Below are positions 35,098 to 45,721 of a stretch of DNA of 64,000 nt, piece after piece. The DNA comes from Eimeria necatrix (taxonomy: Eukaryota; Apicomplexa; Conoidasida; Eucoccidiorida; Eimeriidae), in contig NW_013651673.1 of assembly GCF_000499385.1 (NCBI RefSeq), positions 1 to 64,000 on the forward strand, in the 5' to 3' direction. A program made the position numbers and the translations under genes. The notes under the pieces are model-generated. The model did not search any database. It saw only the letters and a list, made by a program, of their open reading frames with translations, and was not told the DNA's origin. How positions within the stretch are numbered: the first letter of the stretch is position 1; each line of letters begins with the position of its first letter.

Positions 35098-37554
35098 ATG
35101 GAGACCGAACAAGCAATAGATCACGACGCGCCGTGGAAAGGCGGGCTTTTGGGGGCTGCTGCAAAGACCGCGGACTGCGTAAAGCCACACGACAGAGCGA
35201 TCCTAGCAGGCGGCACGAAGTGCGACGTTTCTAGTTCTCGAACCTGTGTCCCAGCGACAGTAGCGCCAATGGGAGCAGCAGGAGATGCTGCGGGGTCAGC
35301 AGAAGTAGCAACAGCAGCAGTACAGGGCAACAAGCAGCAGGAAGCACGGCCTGTAAAGCGGCTGCGATGTCAGACCGGGGGAGAACAAGACAAATCCCGC
35401 GGAGATGAACTGTCACACGCTGACGCCAGTGGCCCGGCGGAAAAGCTGCCCTCTTCTACTATCAGAGAAGCCCATTCCAACAGCGCATTCGTAGGGGCGC
35501 AGGAACAGCAGCAGGAAAACCATCAGCAGCAGCAGAACCAGCAGCAGCAGCAGCAAGACCAGCAGCAGCAGCAGGACCACCAGCAGCAGCAGCTGGCGAC
35601 ACAAGAAGCACACGAAGGCAACGACAGTTTGCCTTCAGAAAAGGCCGCAGCGGAGTCATTAGATGCCGCAGCATGCTCCTTATCAACGTTTTCCTCCGCC
35701 TCAACAAGTGGCTTAGCCTCACGGGCTGCCTGCCCAGGCCCTTCCGAAGGGCATACGGGAGGCTCTCACTTGGCCTCCTTGTTTGGGGCTACTGGCGAAA
35801 AAGGAATTCACGTTGAGTTTCTCTTTTCGGATCAGTCTTCATGGGAGAAAAGTCTACAGAGGCGTTCAGGGCCCTCAGGCCCGGAGGCCCTCGGGGGTTT
35901 CCTAGAGGCTTCGAATTTGCGGGGACCCCAAAGTGCACAGGACTTGAGAGGTCCTCCAGGGTCACCCCAGGGGGAACCTCAAAGAGTACAATACCAAGAA
36001 GCTCCCAGACAGGTCATCTTAGGCGTCTCCGATGCAGAGGAAACATCCGTAGCTGCGGGAGGCCCTCCTTTCCAAGGAGATGGGAATGCAGATGGCTTGA
36101 ACGCCACTGAAGGAGCAGCGCTTCTTGTGAGACTAGACGGAGGAGCAGAAGCGTCGGCGGCAGGTGCTGCTGAAGCAGCAGCAACAGGAGCGGCAGGAGA
36201 AGACACAATTGCCTCTTCGTCAGAGACAGAAGTGCCTTTAGTACCTTGTGAACCTGCTAATGAAGAATGCGCGCCTTGCGTTCACACAAGGGCTGACGCG
36301 GATGCCAACACCAGGCAGTTTAGTGATGATGGAACTTCGGCAGCATCAGCAGCAGCTGCAGCAGCAACAGCAGGAGCAGCGCATGCGGCAGCCGGGGCAA
36401 CACCCGGGAGCGCATGCGAAGAGGCGCAGTGCCTTCCAGCGTCTGTCTCGTCATCGGCTATTTCTCGAGTGCCTGCTGTTGCTGCTGCTGTATACACTGA
36501 AGGCGAGGGAAACGAAAGCAGTGGCAGAAGCAGCAGCGCAGCGGAAGATGCTACGAGTAGCGGAAAGGATTCATCTAGGTCGGGTTTAACTGGTGTAGAA
36601 AGCAGACCAGGTGACACAACGCGTAACAACACGGTGGCCAGCAGCAGCAGCAGCAGCGGAAACGGCGGCTCAGTGGTTGTGGCACAGGGGAGCTCAGAGA
36701 CGGATGTGAACGAAGTAATAAACCTTAGTGACTCTGAAGCAACCGACTCAGGCAGAGAAGAAGCAGTTCCTGTTGTTGACGTAGAGTCCGAGGCTGCATG
36801 CATCGAGGGAGGGGAAGCCAGCAGCTCGGGGAGCAGCAGCGGCGCGGGAGGCCCAAGTTCTTCCTCCGTAAGGCCTCCCACGGGCCCACAGACATCTGCA
36901 TCATCAGAAGCAGTAACGCCTGAAGTGGCAGTAGTGCTGGACTCAGATGATGATGATGTTGTCGAGCTAAGAAGTCGCCAAGCAGCTCCGTTCGCCATGT
37001 ACCCGCCCCACAGCTACCTCATGCGGAGCCCCCTAGGGCTGAGGCCTTACGGTGCCAGTGGGCTGTCGCTGCTTCCTTTTCAGAGGCAAAGACTCAGGGG
37101 CCTGGGAGGGGACGACTATGACGAGGACGAAGATGCAAGAAACAACGCAGCGCTTCCTAGATGCCCAATATGCCTGAAGAAGTACAGACAGCAGCAGCAG
37201 CAGCAAGAAGGGTGCACTGATGCCAAAGAAGACAAACCAACGCAAGGGCCAGGTGATGGTCCTGACTGCCCTGCTACGGACTCTGGGCAGCGGTCAACAT
37301 CGGGAGCCTCAGACGTTGCTCCAGGACAAAGAAACGAAAGCGATGAACAGCAGCAGCAACGTAACTTGTCGCGTCCCCCCCCTCCGCCTCCGCCGCCTCA
37401 AGCTGATCCAGACGGAGATCACGTGGTGGCGCTGCGGTGCGGGCACGTCTTCTGCAAGGCGTGCATATTGGTGGCGCTGCGCACAAGGCGGCAGTGTCCT
37501 ATTTGTCGATTCGTTCTCAAAGGCAGCAGACCTTACCAACGGATTTTCCTTTAA
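35098..37554 (+). CDS. RING-finger protein with SUMO-interaction motifs, candidate SUMO-targeted ubiquitin ligase (RNF4/Slx8-like)
   Basis: An 818-residue single exon. The C-terminus is a C3HC4 RING: C689-P-I-C692, then C781-G-H783-V-F-C786-K-A-C789 and C800-P-I-C803. About 88 residues of Gln- and Pro-rich sequence split the first zinc-ligand pair from the rest. The tail after the last Cys (FVLKGSRPYQRIFL) resembles the end of RNF4 (..RYHPIYI). Two acidic hydrophobic patches precede the RING: VINLSDSE at 540-547 and VVLDSDDDDVVEL at 612-624, matching the SUMO-interaction pattern. STUbL enzymes ubiquitinate poly-SUMO-modified nuclear proteins. The N-terminal half is low-complexity with a polyQ block near residues 137-165. 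The family assignment rests on motif order, not alignment. Confidence 0.7.
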   Translation: METEQAIDHDAPWKGGLLGAAAKTADCVKPHDRAILAGGTKCDVSSSRTCVPATVAPMGAAGDAAGSAEVATAAVQGNKQQEARPVKRLRCQTGGEQDKSRGDELSHADASGPAEKLPSSTIREAHSNSAFVGAQEQQQENHQQQQNQQQQQQDQQQQQDHQQQQLATQEAHEGNDSLPSEKAAAESLDAAACSLSTFSSASTSGLASRAACPGPSEGHTGGSHLASLFGATGEKGIHVEFLFSDQSSWEKSLQRRSGPSGPEALGGFLEASNLRGPQSAQDLRGPPGSPQGEPQRVQYQEAPRQVILGVSDAEETSVAAGGPPFQGDGNADGLNATEGAALLVRLDGGAEASAAGAAEAAATGAAGEDTIASSSETEVPLVPCEPANEECAPCVHTRADADANTRQFSDDGTSAASAAAAAATAGAAHAAAGATPGSACEEAQCLPASVSSSAISRVPAVAAAVYTEGEGNESSGRSSSAAEDATSSGKDSSRSGLTGVESRPGDTTRNNTVASSSSSSGNGGSVVVAQGSSETDVNEVINLSDSEATDSGREEAVPVVDVESEAACIEGGEASSSGSSSGAGGPSSSSVRPPTGPQTSASSEAVTPEVAVVLDSDDDDVVELRSRQAAPFAMYPPHSYLMRSPLGLRPYGASGLSLLPFQRQRLRGLGGDDYDEDEDARNNAALPRCPICLKKYRQQQQQQEGCTDAKEDKPTQGPGDGPDCPATDSGQRSTSGASDVAPGQRNESDEQQQQRNLSRPPPPPPPPQADPDGDHVVALRCGHVFCKACILVALRTRRQCPICRFVLKGSRPYQRIFL
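35503..35596 (+). repeat. CAG tract coding a polyglutamine block
   Basis: Near-continuous CAG triplets interrupted by AAC, GAC and CAC (Asn, Asp, His) lie in the RING-protein frame. The interrupters recur every 4-6 Gln (QQQNQQQQQQDQQQQQD), which suggests slippage of a short array. Confidence 0.85.
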
Positions 37555-38370
37555 AAAGCCTTGTTATGGGTTGAATGGACACAGATAGGGGTGAGCAGTG
37601 CTGTGCTACTGCACACTTTTTCTGGATTTGTTTTAGGAGGAAGTATGTAGTAACATTGTGGCGGCGGCCAATCGCAGTTTGCGACTTCTTTGGAACCCGT
37701 GTATTTGTACGCCTTTGCCACAGTCTATCCCGGCGTGAACCATTTGCAACAATGCGTAGAAACAGTGCCCGGACAGTTATGTACCGAAATACAGCACTAT
37801 CGTGCCAATGGCGGTGCAAGTGTAACTTAGGAGTATGGACGTCATCTAGAGGAAAATGGAGCACTGCAGGTGAAGACGTTATCCCCTGAGTATGCAGCCT
37901 TTGCTTCTAAGGTTTTCCAGTAGGCTTGTCTCGAACCCAGCAGTAGAGTAGCAACTTCATTTTATGACTTAATGACCGATAGAAGCTCCCCATGTACTGC
38001 TAGTGCGTTGAGCTCTATCCAAGCGGACAAATGAGGGAGCGAAGGAACCAGTTGGGGAATCTGCTTCCCTCTACTGCAGCTAGAACGGCGTACTCTAGCG
38101 CAGGAGATAGTGACTTACCACATTGCTAACGTATAACAGGTCAACATTTCTTCGCAACTTTGAATCAACGGTGCGTAACGTGCGTGTGTTGAGGAGGGGA
38201 TCGCTCACTGCTTGCTAACAGAGTCGAGTGTTCTCCCACAGGATGCGGGACAGTATTGTCAATTGTAAGACAATGAATACTTTCCATTATGATATTTGAA
38301 CTCTTTAGGGTGGAATATTCGTCTTTGTGCCAAAATCTGCTGAGTTCTGTTAGCAGAGTGTTGTCCGTCG
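37555..38370. other. Intergenic stretch between the RING gene and tRNA-His
   Basis: No supported gene. It contains the RING gene 3' untranslated region and the upstream flank of the tRNA. Short frames of about 100 codons on both strands overlap each other and have no domain. Confidence 0.5.
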
Positions 38371-38442
38371 GTCCGAATCGTCTAGAGGTTAGGACAACAC
38401 GTTGTGGCCGTGTAAACCCAGGTTCGATTCCTGGTTCGGACA
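38371..38442 (+). tRNA. tRNA-His (anticodon GTG)
   Basis: A 72-nt cloverleaf: acceptor GTCCGAA pairs with TTCGGAC, discriminator A. The anticodon stem ACACG/CGTGT encloses TTGTGGC, giving GTG. The T-arm GGTTCGATTCC is an intact B-box. A T4 run lies about 12 bases downstream. The extra 5' G of tRNA-His is normally added after transcription in eukaryotes. Confidence 0.95.
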
Positions 38443-38470
38443 TGTTGCTCTCCTTTTCTTTCTCACGTTT

Positions 38471-39098
38471 GCGGCTTTTATGCACTTAAATTAAGCTTAA
38501 GAAGTTTACATATTAGATCGCATGGGCATCAAGCAATAAATCAACTGACAGCGCCTTTACCTGTCGCTCCCCACCGGGCGGGTCATTGCACTTGCAGTTT
38601 TCCCTGCAACCGTGGCGAGCTGCTTACTGCTGGGATAGGGCACTGCGCTATTTCTTGCATCAGGCTCTCGGCTATTGTGCCGGTTTTAAGCACCTAAATT
38701 AAGCTTCAGAAGTTTACATATTAGATCGCATGAGCATCAAGCAATAAATCAACTGGCAGCGCTTTTACCTGTCGCTCCCCACCGGGCGGGTCATTGCACT
38801 TGTAGTTTTCCCTGCAACCGTGGCGAGCTGCTTACTGCTGGGATAGGGCATTGCGCTATTTCTTGCATCAGGCCCACGGCTATTGTGCCGGCTTTTAAGC
38901 ACCTAAATTCAGCTTCAGAAGTTTACATATTAGATCGCATGGGCATCAAGCAATAGATCAACTGACAGCGCCTTTACCTGTCGCTCCCCACCGGGCGGGT
39001 CATTGCACTCTGTAATTTTCCCTGCAACCGTGACGAGCTACTTACTGCTGGGATAGGGCATTGCGCTGTTTCGTGCATCAGGCCCACGGCTATTGTGC
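38471..39098 (+). repeat. Three tandem copies of a ~209-bp unit
   Basis: Landmark TTAAGCTT(A/C)AGAAG occurs at 38491 and 38699, with TTCAGCTTCAG at 38908, so the period is 208-209 bp and three units fill 628 bp exactly. Units differ by scattered substitutions (over 90 percent identity by eye). Each has the GC-rich block CCCACCGGGCGGGTCATTG. The array starts about 28 bp after tRNA-His. I tested by eye for 5S rRNA, U1-U6 snRNA and tRNA signatures on both strands and found none, so it is reported as a satellite-like repeat of unknown role. Confidence 0.85.
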
Positions 39099-39385
39099 GA
39101 TGTCCTGACGTTTGGAGGGACCGCAGGTTCCCAGTCCTCCTCGACTTCTTTTGGAAGGAAACGACCGCCATCAGCTTTATAAAGATCAGCCCTACCGCAT
39201 GTAATCACTAGTCTTAGTGGCATGGGAACTCCCGTACAGTTGTGTAGGCTTGGAAGCTCTGACCACCTGACTTCGTTACGTAGCTGACCACTCATATTGG
39301 CTCAACTTATATTGTATCTTTGCTGCATACACGTTTCGTCACTCTTCGCCGCAGCGTTAAGCCACCAAAGCATGCAACACACCAG

Positions 39386-42300
39386 CTACCTACAAGCCGC
39401 AACATCCGGCTGTAGTTTGACTCTTTCAAAGGATCCGGCTTGCATGCCTTCCTCCGCTGCCTCTTTAAGGGCCTCAAACACAGTGACATCTGTAGTTGAC
39501 GGTTTGTCACCAACTGCACAGCAATAATCGCAACTGAGAGCCCATTTGGGCATTTGTGCGCCCCTAAATAAGGTGAACTTCTCTGGCTCGTGTTCACTGG
39601 GGTCACCCCTCGACGTAACAAAGTTCACATGCGAACAGGTCGCAGCTAACAGCTCTTCTGTGTGGCGAAGCAAACCGCAGTCCAGAAGGGACTCCAAATT
39701 CCAACGCAAAGAGTCCTTATAGCGACTCAGGACTGCCCGTCGCCCCTGACGCGCCTCTGCTCATTCAAAAACATGCAGGCAACACAAAGTGGAGCCCATT
39801 AAAACAGCACCAACACAGCAGGCCTGCATCACTGTTCTGGAACTCAGTCAACTGCTGTATTTCGCTGCATTTTATCGTCTACAAAGGCCACTGTGCAGTC
39901 ATGGACAAGCAAGTTGTGTAAACAAGCTCTTCCTGTGGATGCACTTACAGTGGACACTCAGCGAGATACTCTAACAGAGGTAAATTAAAAAGGAATACAA
40001 ACAGAACCCAGTTCAGCCTCGCTCGTAACAGAAGAATTTTAGTCTGAGGCTTCTCACCGCTATTTAGAGATGAAGTAAGCCCGGATGTTTCTGCTGCCGC
40101 CGCAGTCAGGGCCTTCCACGCCTGCGTCAACAATGGCGCCATGCAACTTGCGCAGTGCAGCTGTTGTATTGGCGTCCCTTCAAAGCCATTTGGGCCAGAC
40201 TCCACTGAAGCTTTCATGTTCTTCCCCGAACGACGCAGTGGTGTCCTCAGATGCTGCACCATTGCGGCCAGAGCGGCGGCAGCGTGGCTGCGGACCTTTG
40301 TTAGCTGTGAGGCATGCAAGCAGCCACATGCCCCCATCCACAAGGGCTTGAAAAACCTGCAGCAGCACGAAAGCATGCGCAGCAAACAAAAATCAAAAAG
40401 GCACGAAGGATGCCTGATCTTGTTGAAACAGAGCAGCAGAGTGCCACACATGGCTCCAAATAGTGCTCGTGATTATTGATTGACTGCACATCAATATTGA
40501 CCAACAGCGAAGCGTCCGCATGTACCTATAATTCCCGTCGAATAAGCGAAAAAATAAATTGTTAAAAGCACCAAACACCCACACAGAGATATCGTTAAAT
40601 ATTTCTAGTGCAGCAAATTTTCCAGTATCAAGAACTGCTGCCAGAACTAGGCATCCATAAAATGCCACCACCTTCCCTTGGCTGTCCGGGTGCCTTCTTT
40701 GTCCTCACTTGCAGCATCCACTTATTAGGAGGTGAAAGGCAGCTGTCGATGAAAAGAGCAACCGGATACTATTGCATGCGTTCCAATGCAGTTTCAGCTG
40801 CTTCACATTAGCGCCAGAACCAGCAACCGTAGTTTCCTGCTGATGGGGTGCACAAGTTGCCTCCTCCTCGGCATAATCTCCAGTACTGCTCCTAAAGCGC
40901 TGAAGCTCCTCTATTTCTTGCCGGCCTCTCGTCTTAGGTGTGTCCCTGTCTTCTCTTCTGTCTGCTCCATGGTCCCATGCAGGTCTTAACACACCATCGA
41001 GCACAATCAGGGAGCGCATAACTTCCTGAAGAGGCCTCTGCGAAGCTACCTTTGAATCCCCCATGCACAAAGCCTCGCTTTCATTTTGTGACTCGGCAAC
41101 GAGGTCAACGCGTGAACCACTTTGTGGTGTTGGGGGAATGCCCAGTTGACAGTTCTTTTCCGTGGCCACAAAGCAAGGCAACAGCACCAACGGGACAACG
41201 GCACCGATTGCCCTCAGTCCAACCGCAACAGCAATGGAATTACTGGTTTGCTGCAGCATTAGTACATCGTTGACACCCTTGAGGACTTGCCCCCACAAGT
41301 CAGTAGCCGGAGAACCAACGCAGATATTCTGCCCTTGGAAAGTAAACTGTTCCTGTGGGTGCTCCTGCTGCTTCCGCTGTTGTTGCTGCTGCCCATGTTG
41401 CTGCTCCGCCTGTTGTCTCATTGCTCCTGCAGCTTCACAAATCGCGCAGAGAGAGGCAGCGCGCATGTCATGAAGAGCATCTGTCAGCTGCAGCAGCAGG
41501 ATTTGGATAGCCTCTCGCAGGAGTCCCTCTGTGTCAAGTTCGTGCTCTTCCAGCGCTGTATCCCCTGGTGCACCAGTTGCTGCACTTGTTGCTCTTTCAC
41601 TTCTCGGCAGTGAAGATGATTGTTGCTGCTGCGCTAAGGTCAGCGTATGCGCTGAGAAAGCTCCCAATGCTGCTGCAGCGGCCACCCGCACACTTCGGTG
41701 GTAAGAAGGAAGCACAGCGCTCCTGAGAGCCCTCAGAATGTGGCGATTTATCAGGCGGTGGCGCTGCCACTCCTCGAATGTAAGCCGACAGAGGAGTATA
41801 CATGCACTGCTTAGCTGATCTGGATGGTACTCCTGTTCCTTCTGCTGCTGCTGTTCTTGATCATGTCGCTCCTGATGCTGCTTCACAGGGAGCGCTGCTG
41901 GAGAAGCAGTGGGAGCCGCTGTCATCAGAGGACTTACAAGTTCTGACTGCAGCAAAGAAACAAGTGTTGCGCGGCTGTGTTTCAGGAAGTCTTCACGTGA
42001 AAGAGGCTCTGACAAGTTTGAAGAGGTACCTGAAGAGACAAATTCGTGAGGGCTCGCGGGTCTTCCGTTTGCGCCTTCGTTATGCTCTGCAGCTGCTGGG
42101 GCTCCATAGCCACCCAAGACCTCCAGAGCTATCTGGATCCCTTTGCAGCGACCAGCTACATAAGCGGAACTAAACAATGTGCGCAACAGCGAGGTGAAGG
42201 AGCCCTCCTTTTCGCTCTGGAGGCAGCCAACATGCTGGTCCTGACAGCGTTTCACCTCAGCGTCTGTTGCAGTGCTGCTCGCGCGCGCTGCTTGTGGCAG

Positions 42301-45300
42301 CAGCAGCACTTGTGGGTATCGCCTAGCAATGGCCTGCAGCACAGAGAAAAGCCCCTCAAGGACGGCTAGGCCGCTCCGTTCGCAGTTGCTGCAAATCCCG
42401 CTGTCTACTGCACCCCTTGGCTGCCCTCTTGAGTGTGTCGTTGCTGCAGGGGAAGCATTTTCCCTTGACTGAAGCCCTTTCTTCTGAATACAGCCTCCTT
42501 TAGAGCCCTGGTACTCTGCGCTACAGCCCAGATGGGCCATAGTGCAATCTTCATGAGCAGGTGGCGTTTGAATGCACAAGCAGTTCTGCCACATTAACAC
42601 TAAGGTCTGGATGGACTTGCATATCAAAGATGGCAGGCTGCACGGACCCGTAATAGCACCCCCTCTTCTCAGAGGGACCAAAAGCGCCTCCGCTATTTGA
42701 GAAAGCCTTTGCTTTTTCCCTACCACAGCAGCAACCATGGAAAGGGTCGGCCCTACTAATCGCAGGGCTGGGGTGCCTCTTGCTAACACTTGGGCAACGA
42801 AAAACTCGTAGCCTTCCAAAGACACAACATCCCGCTGGGGCTGCATATTCTTCTCTTGTTCATAAATTAAGACTGCGGACCTTTCGCAGTTCCGATTTTT
42901 TGCTGCCTGCGACGATGAAGCTGTGTCAGCAGAAGAAGCTGCTGCTGATGCAGTTCCTACATTCGTACAGGTAGGAGCCGCTTTGCTGCGCTTTATCATA
43001 TTGGCAGCCGATGTGCTAAGGTTAGGCTGCTCATGGGCAGTAACCTCAGTAACCTTCACGGTAGTGCAAAAATAGCAGGGGAGCTCCTGCTGTTGCTGCT
43101 GCGGTTGAGAGTGCTGTTCGATTAGCAGCTGCTGTCGCTTAAGCTGCACACAAAGTGCCTCTGCCAGTAGAAACACCACGGGATGGGCGAGACGAAGGGC
43201 AGCAGCCGCGATTCCTGGCTGCAAGATGCCCACAGGCAGAGCAGGGAGCGCCTCTGCTAGGCCTCTGAGGGCTGCCCCTGCATGGCTGTTCAAGCTTTCC
43301 TTCTCATTCGGCGGTCCTGCGCATGCAAGCGTGCTGTGCTGGTGGATGGGACCACACTGTAGCAGAGCAGGCTCTGACGCAGCATCAGCACACGCATTTC
43401 TGGTCACCTCAGCAGCATTCGGAGCACCGGTCCGACGGGAAAGTATAGCAGCATTGGCTGAGAAGTCAGCAGAAGGCTTCGCTGTTCCCGTGTCAGCTTG
43501 GGGCGTCTCTTCTGCAAATCCGTAGCACACCAGGGATAAGAGGGAGAAAACGGCGCAGCGCGAAACCTGTGCAACTGTGCAGGAGAGCGAGGTATACGAC
43601 CCAGGACCTGCGGAGTGCTGCTGTCGTGTTGGCAGGGCTGGGCACCCCAAACTATGGGGAATTCCTTCAAGTCCCCCGGACCTGCCTCTGTAAGACTCCG
43701 AGACCCCAAAGCCTAGGGGTCTCATAAGCTTTTCCCAGTCCTCAGCCTTCATTAGCACGGCCTTCGGACCGCAGCGCATGCAGGTGGACGCTATGACTGG
43801 CCACTGCCTAAGTGGCGAGGCCTCCAGCAACGCACACAAACAGCCCACTGCAGCTTTAGAGACCTGAAGGACACAACAACAAACCAAGGTACAAGCTCTT
43901 CGTTTGAGTCTTGGCCACAACCTGCGTAACTTGGCTTGCGTTAAGCCGCTTCTTTGTATGTTGGTTATACGCGCGACCATGTGCTGGGGTGCACGCGCAG
44001 TTGTGTGCAAGTGTTCGAAAAGACAGATACAGTGAGAGGGCTACATAGAAGACAGTGCGCCGAATCGAGCGGACTTTGGGACCTTCTTCGGCTGTGGCAA
44101 AGCAAGCCCACGGTAGCTCGTGTTGAACTGGATGCCGCATTCCCAGAAGCTTGCTAAGCCATTTATCCACCGTTTCTTCCCTCATCTGTTTGGCACGCAG
44201 GGAACACGTAACTGGGGATGGCCTCTGCTCGTCTGTTGCCGCTGGAGAGTGAAAGTCTGGCAGAACAACTGAGGCTGCAGCATTGCAGTTTGGGGTGGCC
44301 CGTGGTAGCGGGCTAGGCCCCTTGCACTGCAGCAGCAAACCCCAGTAAGCGAAGAGTTCCCTCCCGCACAGGCGTAGCAGCCCCTCTATACACCGCAGGC
44401 ACTCGAGACGCAAGGCGTGGCCTCGAGACGCCGACTCCAATTGACACGCTGTGGTGTCGCCATGAGAGCGCGTTGCCGGAAGACCTGGAGTGCCCCTTGA
44501 AGAACTAGAAACGGAGGACTCCTGGAGACCCCTTCTCCAGGGTCGGCCCACACAGGTCCACTGGTCCGCCGTAGGGGAGCGGGCCGTTTTGCTGCTGTCT
44601 ATTTCACTCTCTTGAGTTGACGCGAAGTCAGTCGCCAGGCCACAAGAGGGTCCCCAACCTGTTACTGCTGCTGCGTTGCGGAGCTGCAGTGGCTGCTGGA
44701 GCGCAGCAGCAGACGGCTCAGCCAGTGCCAGAGGCAGCAACAACAGAAGCAGCTCGATGCTCAGTTCACCTACAGCGCCCGGAGGAGCTGCAGCAGGGAA
44801 AGCGACGCCTTTATCATTCTCTGCGCCAGCTAGGCCTGCCTTAGTAGCAGCATCAGGGGTGTTCTTTGTCCTTGCTAGCTCGGCCAATAGAGAATGTATC
44901 GAGAGCAGAAGTGCTTTTGCGACTGCTATATGCTTCGGCTGGGACGCCGCCAGGCCCGAAGCTAAAATGTGCTGTTGCTGCTGTCGCTGGAGCTGCTGCT
45001 GCTGCAGATAACGCTGCAACCCACGATCTGTTCGCGGGCGGGGTTCTGAACCCAACACTCGATGAAGCACTACGACAGCAGCAGCAGCTACAGCAAGGGC
45101 CTCCTTTAGCGCTGCCGAGCCGGCGGACCCCAGCTGCGGCGCAGCGCGAAGTAAGGCGCACACACAGCATATGGTGTGCCGCTGCACGATGAGCTCCGCA
45201 GCGTTTGCTGTTATGCTGCTGCGACAATAATCCGAAAGGATGAATAAGGCTGCTTGGGCTGCCTCTACTGCAATTCCTGCTGGCTCTAGGAGAGCCTTCT

Positions 45301-45721
45301 GTTGGTGATGGGTTCCGGCAGTCGGGCTAGCGTAGACTGCAAAGTCCTTGAGAAATGAAACGACTGCAGCAGTGGCACCACGGGCATCTCCATTCTCCGC
45401 ACACGCGGAAGCACGGTCAGCCAAAGTGGCTAAGGAGGCTGGCAGTCGGTGCTGCTGATATTGCTGCTCCCTTCGTCGTTGATGGGGGTCTTGGTCGTCA
45501 CCACAGAACCTCTGGAGGGCTCCCAGGAGTCGTCTGCACAGTTGTGCCTGGTGTTTCTGCTGCTGTGCTGTGTACGTCCAGCCCCTGAGTGCATCTGCAC
45601 TGGGGTTGTCAACTTGTCGTCGATTCTGTCTGTTGTGCTGTATCTCATCATGAGTCAGTCGTGTGCTTGGAGGGCAATACGTATCACGATGGGCGCCACT
45701 GGGGGCCCCCATCTGAGCCAT
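39386..45721 (-). CDS. HEAT-repeat protein of the HEATR6 family, four exons
   Basis: Minus-strand exons are 45721-44045, 43863-40709, 40356-40058 and 39732-39386. All are GT-AG with matching phases; the product is 1825 residues. The C-terminal part follows HEATR6 in order: LRALRSAVLPSYHRSVRVAA, ALHDMRAASLCAICEAAG, KLHWNACNSIRLLF (family KVRWNACYAMGNMF), LTKVRSHAAAALAAM (family FKVRIRSAAAL), LLTQAWKALTAAAAE and YKDSLRWNLESLLDCGLL. The N-terminal helical repeats are interrupted by Gln/Ala/Ser tracts and long low-complexity inserts, so it is much longer than the ~1180-residue animal protein. The molecular role of HEATR6 proteins is poorly known; helical repeats suggest a scaffold. ATG context and the leading MAQMG are acceptable but unproven. 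Confidence 0.75.

Noticed and set aside
38471..39098. 5S rRNA or spliceosomal snRNA in the ~209-bp repeats
   Set aside because: A GCGCAGTG match to U4 on the minus strand is isolated; no Sm site, no conserved stem and no 5S internal control region could be found.
40180..40389. Apparent +1 frameshift in the HEATR6-like gene, because a second frame (VFQALVDGG) also looked HEAT-like
   Set aside because: Splicing 40709 to 40356 gives the other frame with matching phase, and that frame carries the conserved KVRSHAAAAL segment. No frameshift is needed.
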